This document shows, one piece after another, positions 7,005 to 14,531 of a DNA stretch of 64,000 nucleotides. Made by a program: the position numbers and the translations under genes. This DNA is from Thermogemmatispora aurantia. GTDB taxonomy: Bacteria > Chloroflexota > Ktedonobacteria > Ktedonobacterales > Ktedonobacteraceae. Numbering within the stretch: position 1 is the stretch's first letter; the number at the start of each line of letters is the position of its first letter. The notes under the pieces were generated by a model. That model saw only the letters and a program-made list of their open reading frames with translations, was not told where the DNA came from and searched no databases. The DNA lies in the NCBI RefSeq assembly GCF_008974285.1, contig NZ_BKZV01000004.1, positions 569,097 through 633,096 on the forward strand, given 5' to 3'.

Positions 7005-7802
7005 CTAGAACGGCTGGGTATCGTCCAGGTCGTCCAGCGCATCCAGGTCGCCCTCGTCTGCTTCCTCCTGCTCGTGGAGGGGACCGAGGCGCCCTTCCGC
7101 CATCGCGCGCAGGATGGCTACCTGCCCCCGGGCGCGCTCCACCGCCGTGGCTGGCTGCGGCAGGGGAGCACCAATGAGCCGGCAGAGGGTGGGCAAGCCC
7201 GCATAGGACTGCGAGAAGAAGGTCCGCGCCGGTTCCTGCAGATCGATCCCCAACAGGACCGGGACCCCCACCCCGAGCCGGCGGCTCGCCCGGCGCAGTT
7301 GCTCCTCATCCCAGGCCCAGTTCCAACTGATCAGGAGCTGCCCCCGGACCTGCTGCTCGAAGGCAGGCCAGACCGTTGCCAGCTCGGGGGCCTGCTCTAG
7401 CTGGGCGGGCGTCAGTCCATTGTAGGTCAGCGCCGCCTGGTCGTACCCCTGTTGGGGACGGATCAGCTGGTCGAAGACCGTCTGTCCGTCGCTGGGGCGT
7501 ACCAGCACCAGCCGGAGCAGCTCCGCGGTGCTTCCCAGGCGGGTCGTGTCTACTTCCAAGATGCGGCTGGTGGGGAGAGCCAGCAGCGCCTGGGCCCAGG
7601 CCATGCGCTCGGGATCGGGCAAGGCCGGCAGCTCGTTGATGGTCTGTTCGAGCGTCTGCAGGAGGGTTTGCAGGTGGCGCCGCTGCGCTAGACGACGCTC
7701 CACCTCGGCGAGGGAGAGCGGGTGAGGCAGCGGTTCCATGACGGTCGCACCCAGCTGCTCGATCTGGCGCAGGAGTGTCGTGAGGTGTTGTAGGTGGTCC
7801 AT
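7005..7802 (-). CDS. DnaQ/RNase T-like exonuclease homolog, probably divergent
   Basis: A 265-residue protein starting MDHLQHLTTLLRQIEQLGAT (AAGGAGCTCT before ATG 7802). Residues 85-180 follow the DEDD exonuclease order: ILEVDTT in place of the DTET motif, YNGLTPAQLEQAP in place of HGIS..., then LISWNWAWDEEQL in place of YNA.FD. The second acidic residue of motif I is missing, so catalysis is doubtful. The first 80 residues are helical and the C-terminus is very acidic (EQEEADEGDLDALDDLDD). It may be a structural or proofreading-like accessory of the element polymerase. Confidence 0.6.
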   Translation of the reverse strand: MDHLQHLTTLLRQIEQLGATVMEPLPHPLSLAEVERRLAQRRHLQTLLQTLEQTINELPALPDPERMAWAQALLALPTSRILEVDTTRLGSTAELLRLVLVRPSDGQTVFDQLIRPQQGYDQAALTYNGLTPAQLEQAPELATVWPAFEQQVRGQLLISWNWAWDEEQLRRASRRLGVGVPVLLGIDLQEPARTFFSQSYAGLPTLCRLIGAPLPQPATAVERARGQVAILRAMAEGRLGPLHEQEEADEGDLDALDDLDDTQPF

Positions 7803-7883
7803 AGAGCTCCTTTCTCGACCCATCGCATGGGCACGATGGTCCGCTGTGGCAGAAGGGTGACTTGATGTGGGCTGAGGAAACCC

Positions 7884-8303
7884 TCAGAAGATGGGGCGCA
7901 GCGGATTGACCTGCGGCGCCGGCAAGGGGTACCAGTCCAGGCCCCAGACCTGGCGCAGGCGCGCCCGGATCTGCTCAGCCCGCTCCGGCGCCCGTCGGGC
8001 GGCATACACCCAGAACCGACTGCGGTGCTCCGGGGCCGTCGGGTCCTGCTCGCGCGCCTCCGGGTCCTGGCCCGAGAGCCAGATCACTTCCGTGCCTGCC
8101 GCGTCCGTGTAATGATACTGAGCCGGCAGCCATCCCCAGCGGCGCCGGCAGGCTGGCAGGCGGAAGGTGAGCCGAAAGCCTTCCCGCTCCAGGAGCGTGC
8201 TCACCTGCGAGCTGACGAGACGCATCTGTACGTAGGCCGTCCAGCCCACCTCGGCGGCAGGCTGCTGCTGCTGAGGACGTTGGGCCTCGTGTCGAGCGGT
8301 CAT
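7884..8303 (-). CDS. 139-residue conserved-context protein of unknown function
   Basis: ATG 8303 overlaps the stop of the transglycosylase-like gene (ATGA) and has GGAGG five bases upstream. The product is basic, without membrane segments, and contains VSTLLEREGFRLTFRLPACR and a WVYAARRAPERAEQIRARLR helix. No family is recognised. The coupling suggests that it works with, or is co-regulated with, the preceding cell-wall protein. Confidence 0.65.
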   Translation of the reverse strand: MTARHEAQRPQQQQPAAEVGWTAYVQMRLVSSQVSTLLEREGFRLTFRLPACRRRWGWLPAQYHYTDAAGTEVIWLSGQDPEAREQDPTAPEHRSRFWVYAARRAPERAEQIRARLRQVWGLDWYPLPAPQVNPLRPIF

Positions 8304-8899
8304 ACGAGCCTCCATTGCCTCATATGGGACAGGACATCATGGATGTAGGCCGCCGGGTCGTTGCCGTCTGCCGCCGGCGCATACACCGGCAGGATCTGCT
8401 CGACGGTCAGCAGCCCCCGCGGGAAATACTCCCGCGTCAGTAAAGCAGCGAAATCCGCGTAGCTGGCTGGCCAGTCAGGATACCAGCGGTACCCGCCCAG
8501 GCAACGCTGCCAGCCTGGCGTACATCGAATATTGCCGAGAGAATGGGTCAGGCGGGCCACCCCCAGGCGGCCAAACTGCGACTCGTGCCAGAACACCGCC
8601 AGGGCAAAGGCCGGATTGATGCCGGCCTGTACCATGTCGGCAGAGAGGGCCTCCCCCGTGCCGCAGGCCGGGCTGTGCGCCTGACACAGCAGCCGATCGA
8701 TCAGTGCGCGGTCGATGGTGGGCGGCCCCTGGACCCGATCCAGCCCGCCACCGGCGGCGGGTGCTCGGTGGCCCGGCACCTGATCTGGCCCGGGCGATGG
8801 CGTTCCCGCTGCCGGCACGCTGGCCCCGGCACAGATGGCCAGCGCCAGCAGCCCCCACAGCAGGGCAAAGCTTCCCAAAAGCAGCATCACACGTCTCAT
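8300..8899 (-). CDS. Secreted lytic transglycosylase/glucosaminidase-like protein
   Basis: A 199-residue protein. Residues 1-28 are a Sec signal (MRRVMLLLGSFALLWGLLAL). Residues 90-185 include INPAFALAVFWHESQFGRLG and LTHSLGNIRC, then SYADFAALLTREYF. A helix with WHES, followed by GNI and a late YADF/Y segment, is the pattern of muralytic domains in which Glu cuts glycan strands. ICEs and plasmids carry such enzymes to open the wall for DNA transfer (VirB1-like role). The exact glycosidase family is not settled. Its start overlaps the preceding small gene (ATGA). Confidence 0.68.
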   Translation of the reverse strand: MRRVMLLLGSFALLWGLLALAICAGASVPAAGTPSPGPDQVPGHRAPAAGGGLDRVQGPPTIDRALIDRLLCQAHSPACGTGEALSADMVQAGINPAFALAVFWHESQFGRLGVARLTHSLGNIRCTPGWQRCLGGYRWYPDWPASYADFAALLTREYFPRGLLTVEQILPVYAPAADGNDPAAYIHDVLSHMRQWRLV

Positions 8900-9099
8900 C
8901 GGACGCCTCCTTCCTTGGGCTGGAGGGAGCCTCGCCGGCTCACAGCCAGGAGGCGAGCCAGAGCGCCCCGACCAACAGCAGCGCTCCGATCAGCCAGAGC
9001 CGCTGCTGCTGAGGACTGACCTGGGGGAGATAGTGGCAACGCCTCCTGGAGCCGGGCGATGATCTCCTGGATGCGGGTGATGGTCTGCGTCTGAGTCAC
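8896..9099 (-). CDS. 67-residue frame, probably a frameshifted tail-anchored protein
   Basis: Starts at GTG 9099 after AGGAGGAAGACCC. The first 26 residues form a helix (MTQTQTITRIQEIIARLQEA). After a C5 run (9023-9027 on the plus strand) the frame becomes Ala/Arg-rich and ends with ATGA overlap on the next gene. If one C is removed, the frame instead reads SPQQQRLWLIGALLLVGALW and ends LASWL at 8940, a clear single membrane segment. The 52-residue tail-anchored form is the more natural protein. Confidence 0.5.
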   Translation of the reverse strand: MTQTQTITRIQEIIARLQEALPLSPPGQSSAAAALADRSAAVGRGALARLLAVSRRGSLQPKEGGVR

Positions 9100-9180
9100 G
9101 GGTCTTCCTCCTGTGGATGATAGGGTGTGAACACGAAGAACCGGGTCAGCGTCGCGGCGGGACGACGCTACGAGATGGCG

Positions 9181-9299
9181 CGCAGCGGTGACCGCTTTTT
9201 GGGAATGCTCGAAAGAAACGGGTTGACGGACGCCGCTCCTGATGCTACGCTAGAGAGGGGCCGTCGGAACGCCGCCTAAGCCCGCTTAGGGATTGGAAC
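9181..9299 (+). repeat. Leader plus single CRISPR repeat
   Basis: The palindrome AGCGGTGACCGCT, GGAATGCTCGAA and the promoter TTGACG-17-TACGCT repeat the leader of array 1. They are followed by one 37-bp repeat at 9263-9299 (GTCGGAACGCC ... AGGGATTGGAAC). No spacer or second repeat follows. The repeat overlaps the end of the minus-strand gene to its right. Confidence 0.85.
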
Positions 9300-9792
9300 A
9301 GGAGAACGAGAGGGGGCGTCCTGGCCGTCGCTGCATCAAGCGACGCAGCTCGGCCCGATACCGCCGGCGCGTCGAGGCCGGAAACCGTTCCACGGCCTCA
9401 TACCATTCGTTGAGGCCACACAAGAGGCCCCCTAACACGATCATTCTGGTCCCAGCCACCCGCCGGCGGTGGGACTGCTCAAACCAGAGTGGCGCGGTAT
9501 ACCGGTCGTAGCTTCGACCTGCCAGCAGGTCCAGGACCTCCAGCGGCAGGATCGAGTCATGGCGCTGACAGATCACCAGTTGGATGGATGGCCCTGTCGC
9601 CAGATGTAGACGCTGCCGCCAGTAATCCGACGACCGAACCAGCGTCATCGCCAGCAGCTCCCGGCCATCGAGCTGGACCTGATACAGATGCCTGCCCGCT
9701 GGACGAACCTGCAGATTCAGCGATGGGGCCAGGCGCAGGAGCAGGCGATCAACCAGCTCCCGCCTGGGGGAAGGGGAGGAATAGCTCGGCAT
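9286..9792 (-). CDS. 168-residue protein, stop codon inside a CRISPR repeat
   Basis: The product starts MPSYSSPSPRRELVDRLLLR and is basic, with an alpha/beta look (YQVQLDGRELLAMTLVR, IQLVICQRHDSILPLEVLDL). A C-terminal Arg-rich helix follows. The final residues SFSCSNP and the stop come from the single repeat at 9263-9299, so the natural end may be lost. No family is recognised. Confidence 0.65.
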   Translation of the reverse strand: MPSYSSPSPRRELVDRLLLRLAPSLNLQVRPAGRHLYQVQLDGRELLAMTLVRSSDYWRQRLHLATGPSIQLVICQRHDSILPLEVLDLLAGRSYDRYTAPLWFEQSHRRRVAGTRMIVLGGLLCGLNEWYEAVERFPASTRRRYRAELRRLMQRRPGRPLSFSCSNP

Positions 9793-9824
9793 CTCTCTGC
9801 TCCCGGCTCAGGCCAACATTGGGA

Positions 9825-10727
9825 TTAGAGAATTCGGCGCAGCGTGCTCTGCCCGCCCTGCCCAGGCGCCGGCAACTGCAATCGCTCTACCGTGCTCTCC
9901 ACTACCGTGACCGCCGCCTCGCCAATCTTGCCCTCGATCCGGTTGAGGACCTCCTCTCGCCGCCGGCGGAGGGCCATCTCTTCTTCCCGCTGCTGCCTCC
10001 TGATCTCTGCTTCGTTGAAGGCTTCCTCTATGCGGATCTCTGCCCGGCTCAGCGACTCAATCGCTTCCTCTTTCTTGGCCTGCTGGGCCAGGAATTTCTC
10101 TAGCGTCTTGCGCGAGTAGATCGCCATGAACACGGCTGCCGCCACATCGAAGAGCGAGGGGGCGATCGAACGGAAGAGGATCATTGTCTGCTCCGCCGGC
10201 CTCACCCCTCCCGGAGTCAGCTCGGAGAGCAGCCAGTATTGCGTGTAGGCACCGCCAATCGCGAAGCAGACAAACAGACTGATTGCCGCAAAGAGCAGCC
10301 AGACCATCCGCCGCTCCTGCTGCGACCGTCCAATGGCGCGGGCAATGGCCAGCACCAGCGCCGCAAACGCCTCCTCTATGAAGATGGCCATCAGATACAC
10401 ACCCACCACCTCCGCATCCGCCCGCCACGGCCCCACAATGGCCGCGGCAATGGCAATCCCGATGCAGCCCGCCAGGATCACGCTTCCCACGGTGAAGAGC
10501 ACCGTGAACAGAAACACGACCGCCCGGACCAGGATCGACTCTTGATCTTCATCAAAGGTCTCGATGAGCTGTTCCATCCGCTCTCGTCGGCTCAGCGGCT
10601 CCTCGGGCGGCGGAGCTGGCAACCGTTCCTGTGGCAAGAGCGGCTCTTCGGGTGCCGCGGTCGCGGTGCGCAGAGCACGCAACCGCCTCCTCCAGAATGC
10701 CATCCATGCTCTGAGCGAACGTCTCAT
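9825..10727 (-). CDS. Integral membrane protein with cytoplasmic coiled-coil tail
   Basis: A 300-residue protein starting at ATG 10727 with GGAAGGAGGAAGAAAG. It has a proline-rich basic N-terminus (residues 25-50), then four hydrophobic segments at about 68-95, 105-130, 140-160 and 185-205, and a long charged helix at 210-280 (EAIESLSRAEIRIEEAFNEA, REEEMALRRRREEVLNRIEG). No enzyme motif is seen. In an ICE such a protein could belong to a transfer or membrane-anchoring complex, but nothing in the sequence proves that. Confidence 0.78.
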   Translation of the reverse strand: MRRSLRAWMAFWRRRLRALRTATAAPEEPLLPQERLPAPPPEEPLSRRERMEQLIETFDEDQESILVRAVVFLFTVLFTVGSVILAGCIGIAIAAAIVGPWRADAEVVGVYLMAIFIEEAFAALVLAIARAIGRSQQERRMVWLLFAAISLFVCFAIGGAYTQYWLLSELTPGGVRPAEQTMILFRSIAPSLFDVAAAVFMAIYSRKTLEKFLAQQAKKEEAIESLSRAEIRIEEAFNEAEIRRQQREEEMALRRRREEVLNRIEGKIGEAAVTVVESTVERLQLPAPGQGGQSTLRRIL

Positions 10728-10937
10728 CTTTCTTCCTCCTTCCGGGAATAGAGCGTCTTTCCCATACCATCCTGGGGAAACCTCCAGGAAAAGGGGGCGT
10801 CTCCCCTCCCGTGGCAGGTCGGAGTCGCCCCTTTCCGCTCATGCAGCGCTTCCACCTCGCTCGAAATGCGCCCAAGCTCCGCTCACCTTCCTCATCGGCT
10901 CGGGTAAGCGCTGCCAGCAGGGTTCCCGGTCCAGCGC

Positions 10938-11198
10938 TCAGGACAAGGGGTCCATCCCCTCCCCGGCTGCGACCGTTCCTTGCTGTCTCACCTCGCGTCG
11001 TCGGGCTTTGTTGGCCTTGCGTTGGGCGGCCAACAGCAGACGCTCCGCATTCAACTCGGCGCGCATAATCCGCTTGACCACGATCGCCTTGATATCAATA
11101 AACACCTTCTCCATGTAGGGCGATTGCGCCCGCGCAATGCGCTGATCCATCTCATCCCGCAAGTCCCGAAGAAGCTGCAGGTCCTCTGCCGAAATCAT
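10938..11198 (-). CDS. 86-residue charged helical protein
   Basis: Starts MISAEDLQLLRDLRDEMDQR at ATG 11198, with AGGAGGTGC upstream. It is predicted as two long amphipathic helices with many Arg/Glu residues and no cysteines. Function unknown. It is separated by about 230 bases without a gene from its upstream neighbour. Confidence 0.65.
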   Translation of the reverse strand: MISAEDLQLLRDLRDEMDQRIARAQSPYMEKVFIDIKAIVVKRIMRAELNAERLLLAAQRKANKARRREVRQQGTVAAGEGMDPLS

Positions 11199-11430
11199 CG
11201 AAAGCACCTCCTGTAAAAATTGCTCCAGCCTCCAGACCCTTTCCTTGCCGTTCCAAGGAAAGAAAGCACGACCGGCCCGGCCCGCTGCATCGACCCAGAC
11301 CAGACCGGCTGGCTCCCTGCTGGCGGTGATCCCGCTGGACCGAACCGACCGAACCACCGCCAGCCGGCAACCAGCCCGTTGCCAGTCAGTCTTCTTGACT
11401 TGCCTGCTCCGTCAGCTTGTCCTCTCTGAG

Positions 11431-11763
11431 CTAGCGCAGCAGCGCCCAGATGAGGCCCGCCAGCAGGAACCCGAACAGCACCCACCAGTGGGCTGCCCGC
11501 CGCCACAGCGCCAGCCCCAGCACGAGCTGCAGCGCTGCTGCCGCCAGCAGGGCTATGCCCAGATCCGCCCGCAGCGTCGCCGCCCACGGCGGCACGCGCA
11601 CCAGCAGCACGCCGCCCACCAGCTCGGGGAACGTCAGCGCCACCAGCCAGGCGCCCAGCCGGCGCAGGCGCTTCCCCAGGCTCGGGCGCGCCGGCAGCGG
11701 TACGGCAGGAAACGGCGCCATCAGCCCGCGGGTCTGCTTGTCCCTCGATGAGGAAGAGAGCAT
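11431..11763 (-). CDS. 110-residue membrane protein
   Basis: ATG 11763 is preceded by AAGGAGAGATCGC. Residues 35-60, 68-90 and 93-110 are hydrophobic (LVALTFPELVGGVLLVRV, LGIALLAAAALQLVLGLALW, WVLFGFLLAGLIWALL). The N-terminus is basic and likely cytoplasmic. No known family. Two decayed CRISPR repeat ends lie just upstream of its ribosome site. Confidence 0.7.
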   Translation of the reverse strand: MLSSSSRDKQTRGLMAPFPAVPLPARPSLGKRLRRLGAWLVALTFPELVGGVLLVRVPPWAATLRADLGIALLAAAALQLVLGLALWRRAAHWWVLFGFLLAGLIWALLR

Positions 11764-11795
11764 GCGATCTCTCCTTTCTTGTCTTGAAAGGCAGC

Positions 11796-11831
11796 TTATG
11801 GGGGATTGAAAGACAGAGGAGAGATTGAAAC
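11796..11831 (+). repeat. Two partial CRISPR repeat ends
   Basis: GGGGGATTGAAAG (to 11812) and GAGAGATTGAAAC (to 11831) match only the last 11-13 bases of the CRISPR repeat in plus orientation. No leader is present. They appear to be remnants of an array or of repeat insertions between two genes. Confidence 0.45.
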
Positions 11832-11835
11832 ACAC

Positions 11836-12084
11836 CTACTGTGCAGAGACTGGCCTCCACCCCACATGAGGGTCGACCCCGTTTGCTTTCAAGCACCGTT
11901 CCAGCGCAATTGCGGACCCTGTCCGAGCCACGCATTCTAGCTGGATGTCCCCACCCCAGCGGCTGAGCGTGGCCTCGTATCCGCTCCCTGAGCATGCCAC
12001 CTTGGCGGTGATGATCTCTCCCCCACGTCTATACTCCTCATAGCGCGCCTCGGTACTTGCTGCCAGCGCCTCTTGTAAGGTCAT
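11836..12084 (-). CDS. 82-residue protein of unknown function
   Basis: Starts MTLQEALAASTEARYEEYRR at ATG 12084, which overlaps the preceding gene's stop (ATGA); site AGGAGGGAGAACCA. It looks like a small beta-rich domain (ITAKVACSGSGYEATLSRWG, IQLECVAR). No match to a family I know. Confidence 0.65.
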   Translation of the reverse strand: MTLQEALAASTEARYEEYRRGGEIITAKVACSGSGYEATLSRWGGDIQLECVARTGSAIALERCLKANGVDPHVGWRPVSAQ

Positions 12085-12473
12085 TGGTTCTCCCTCCTTT
12101 CTGATCTTCTCGCCCCTTCGTCCTCCAGCCATTGGCTGGCTCGCCTAATCAGCCATGCCTCCTGCTGACTGGTCAATGCTGCCGCCTCCTTGGCCGGCCA
12201 CCAGCGGCCTCCAACCACCTGCGCGGGCGCAGGGATCAAAGCCAGGTAGGCCGCCACAGGCGGCCAGAGGCCCAGTAACCACAGTCGCTGGCCCGGACAA
12301 GACCCTGCCAGCGACTGGAGGAGGGCCAGCGCAAGCTTGCCCGTGTGGGCACCCGCCGCGCACACGGCGGCAGGCAGAAGCCATGCTCCGCGGCGGTCCC
12401 GCAGCAGCCAGATGTTCGGCTGCTGCGGATCACCGCGAAAGATAAGCAAGGCAACGCGCGAGATCTGGCTCAT
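12081..12473 (-). CDS. 130-residue Nudix-like fold protein without the Nudix box
   Basis: Starts MSQISRVALLIFRGDPQQPN at ATG 12473. The opening strands RVALLIFR..IWLLRDRRGAWLLPAA resemble the start of Nudix hydrolases, but the GxxxxxExxxxxxxREUxEE box is replaced by VCAAGAHTGKLALALLQSLA. Hydrolase activity is therefore unlikely. It overlaps the next gene by 4 bases. Confidence 0.5.
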   Translation of the reverse strand: MSQISRVALLIFRGDPQQPNIWLLRDRRGAWLLPAAVCAAGAHTGKLALALLQSLAGSCPGQRLWLLGLWPPVAAYLALIPAPAQVVGGRWWPAKEAAALTSQQEAWLIRRASQWLEDEGARRSERRENQ

Positions 12474-12487
12474 CTCCACCCCCCTGG

Positions 12488-12703
12488 CTAGAGCCACCCG
12501 GCCTGCATCGCACAGCTCAGGCAAAGCCTCTTGCGCGGAGGAGGCTCGTCGACCTGCTCAATGAAATGTGCTCGGCAGTAGTGCGCCTTACAATGCCAGC
12601 ATTGATGCGATGCTTCTCGCCTGCAGCCCGGCTCCGCGCAGCGGCCCTGCTCGCCCTCGCCCTCGGCCTGCCGCTTCCAGATCGGTCCCCATGCTGCAGC
12701 CAT
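12488..12703 (-). CDS. Small zinc-finger protein (71 residues)
   Basis: ATG 12703 overlaps the upstream stop (TAATG). Cysteines and histidines are spaced as CAEPGCRREASHQCWHCKAH, then YCRAHF and LCLSC. This is a B-box/treble-clef-like pattern for one or two zinc ions. Likely a nucleic-acid or protein-binding accessory of the element. Confidence 0.65.
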   Translation of the reverse strand: MAAAWGPIWKRQAEGEGEQGRCAEPGCRREASHQCWHCKAHYCRAHFIEQVDEPPPRKRLCLSCAMQAGWL

Positions 12704-12948
12704 TAGCGGCCCCCTTTCTCGCGCTGCTGCGAGCGCCACTCTCGCCCTCGTTGGCGCGCCGGCGTCCAATACCCCACGCAGATCGCATGCCGGGTCTCCG
12801 GCTCTTGAAGACCGGAGACATTACCGGCATAGTCTTCCACTCGGCAGCAGGAGCAGACTGGCCGCCTGCAAAATTCGCAGATCTCCTCTGCCTCAGCGCC
12901 GCATTGCGCACATTGCATGGAGGAATGAGAAGACAATCGAGATGACAT
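12703..12948 (-). CDS. Small zinc-finger protein (81 residues)
   Basis: ATG 12948 has AAGGAGCCAGAG upstream. The sequence has MQCAQCGAEAEEICEFCRRP followed by VCSCCRVED, a typical double CxxC ribbon, then a basic tail (RQRGREWRSQQREKGGR). It resembles its downstream neighbour in size and metal-binding pattern; the two stops and starts overlap, so they are probably co-translated. The basic tail suggests nucleic-acid binding. Confidence 0.68.
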   Translation of the reverse strand: MSSRLSSHSSMQCAQCGAEAEEICEFCRRPVCSCCRVEDYAGNVSGLQEPETRHAICVGYWTPARQRGREWRSQQREKGGR

Positions 12949-13174
12949 CTCTGGCTCCTTTCTGGTTGGAGCCAGGCGCCGAGGGGGCCTTCCCTGCGAC
13001 CGCTGCTCCCTCCTCTGCGGCGGCTCCCCGCCGGGGGTTGCGCCCTGAGAGAGCCGGGGATATACTGGAGAGAGGAAAGCAGTCGCCAGGGTGGCACGAC
13101 CCCCCCGGCGCCTGGCCTGCTGCGGATGGGGGCGCGCCAACGGGTCGCCAACCAGCCAGCGCACCCCATCCATC

Positions 13175-13408
13175 TTAGGGTCTCGTCGCCCGCCTGGCCC
13201 GGCGATCGTGCAGTTGCCGGGCCAGATCTTGGGCTACTAAGAGCTGGATAATTTCTTCGAGGCTTGTTTCCTCGCCAAATTGGTCCCCCAATACCTCCCT
13301 GACCGCTGGAGCCATGCCGAGCGTGGCGAAATTGCCAAGCCGTATTTGGTACTGCTGCAGCAAGGCAATGAGGGACCGGCATCCATCGGGGGAAGGGGAT
13401 GCAGACAT
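13175..13408 (-). CDS. 77-residue helical protein
   Basis: ATG 13408 has GGAGGTGTCGT. The product reads as helices with SLIALLQQYQIRLGNFATLG and LEEIIQLLVAQDLARQLHDR, ending in Arg-rich residues. No known family. Length and amphipathic helices are compatible with a small DNA- or protein-binding factor. Confidence 0.6.
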   Translation of the reverse strand: MSASPSPDGCRSLIALLQQYQIRLGNFATLGMAPAVREVLGDQFGEETSLEEIIQLLVAQDLARQLHDRRARRATRP

Positions 13409-13469
13409 ACGACACCTCCTCTCGAACGAGGGAAGACGGAAGGAAGGGAACGAGGAAGGAAGGAACGAA

Positions 13470-13763
13470 CTAGAGGCTCTGAACCAACAAAGTGAACGCT
13501 TGTTCTCCAGACAATATCTCGAAATGCGGGCATTCCGCCCATGCCGCGAACCGCACCGCCCACCGGGGCAGCGGCTGCCAGCGGCGAGGGGACTCCAGCG
13601 CCGGCCCATAGGACCCTGCGGCGCTGTCTACTCCGATGAGTCTCCCACTTCGCTCCGAGAGCCAGCGGGCCAGCGGATGATCAAAGCAGCGTCCCCGCTG
13701 GCCAACCTGCTCCGAGGCATGCCGCAGCAGCCAATCGGCAAAGTCATCCAGCGAAAGCTCCAT
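13470..13763 (-). CDS. 97-residue protein of unknown function
   Basis: Starts MELSLDDFADWLLRHASEQV at ATG 13763, with GTGGAGGCAGAC upstream. It contains a run FDHPLARWLSERSGRLIGVD and ends FEILSGEQAFTLLVQSL. No motif recognised. It is part of the leading small-gene block of the minus-strand run. Confidence 0.6.
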   Translation of the reverse strand: MELSLDDFADWLLRHASEQVGQRGRCFDHPLARWLSERSGRLIGVDSAAGSYGPALESPRRWQPLPRWAVRFAAWAECPHFEILSGEQAFTLLVQSL

Positions 13764-13804
13764 GTCTGCCTCCACTTTTCTGATCCTCAAGGGAGGAAAC
13801 CGCA

Positions 13805-14098
13805 CTACGAGACGATCCGCGCCCGCTCCAGCAGCAGTGTTACCCCAAAATATCGGCGCTCGCCATCGAGGAGCACGCACACGCTGCCTTCCTCGCTAAT
13901 GAAAGCCACCACGCCGCGCGCCCCTGGCCGCCGCGGATCGGGCGGGAAGCGTCGACGATGGGGAAACAAGAGATCCTCGGGGATTTCAACGACCCGCCCG
14001 CAGAGCGTGCGGCGGGCGCGGGAGACGATTTCATCGTAGTAGGGCGTGCGCCGGCGCACCTGCCGCCGGCGGGCAGGGATAAGCAAAGGGACGGACAT
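13805..14098 (-). CDS. 97-residue basic protein, first gene of the minus-strand run
   Basis: ATG 14098 has AAAGGAGGGCTTAT. The N-terminal third is very basic (PARRRQVRRRTPYYDEIVSR), the rest has strands such as GVVAFISEEGSVCVLLDGER. It is the first gene after the operator region and so the first product expected when the element is switched on. Function unknown. Confidence 0.62.
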   Translation of the reverse strand: MSVPLLIPARRRQVRRRTPYYDEIVSRARRTLCGRVVEIPEDLLFPHRRRFPPDPRRPGARGVVAFISEEGSVCVLLDGERRYFGVTLLLERARIVS

Positions 14099-14418
14099 AT
14101 AAGCCCTCCTTTAAAGGAAAAGAGAGGAATATAAGAGGAATGGATTGGGGGAATGAACGCCAGGACTGCTGGCCGAGCGCCTCCGCTGCGGCGCCACCCT
14201 CTCCCTCTTCTCGATCTCCTGATCGGGGGATTGAGCAGCGGCCCGCCCGCAGCGGCCCTTCCGCGGGCTGCCTCCTCCTCCCTTTCTCTTTGGCCGCGGG
14301 CGCCAACCTCCTGGCCGGGGACGATCCGTATTCGGTTGTCAGGGTTCGTGAGATCGGAACCTGCCATGCAGGACCGCGCCCAAGGGGGCGCTACCTAGTG
14401 TGATCACTATGCAAATGC

Positions 14419-14457
14419 TCTAGACTAAGATTACAATGATCTAGACCACTTTGTCAA
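14419..14457 (-). promoter_or_regulatory. Promoter and operator for the minus-strand replication run
   Basis: Read on the minus strand: TTGACA (14457-14452), 16 bases, TGTAAT (14435-14430). The half-sites TCTAGA at 14440-14445 and 14419-14424 frame the -10 as a 27-bp dyad. A repressor on this dyad would block the promoter. The upstream GntR gene is the natural candidate. The 5' region from 14100 to here holds no other gene. Confidence 0.6.
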
Positions 14458-14486
14458 GGGGCATTTTATAAGTATTGATTTTCCTC

Positions 14487-14519
14487 TTGTCAAGTGCTAT
14501 TTCTAGGATATAACCTAGA
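14487..14519 (+). promoter_or_regulatory. Promoter and operator of the GntR-type gene
   Basis: TTGTCA (14487-14492), 16 bases, TATAAC (14509-14514). The -10 sits in the palindrome TCTAGGATATAACCTAGA (14502-14519), with the same TCTAG half-site as the divergent operator. This suggests autoregulation. Confidence 0.55.
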
Positions 14520-14531
14520 GCGGAGGATTGC

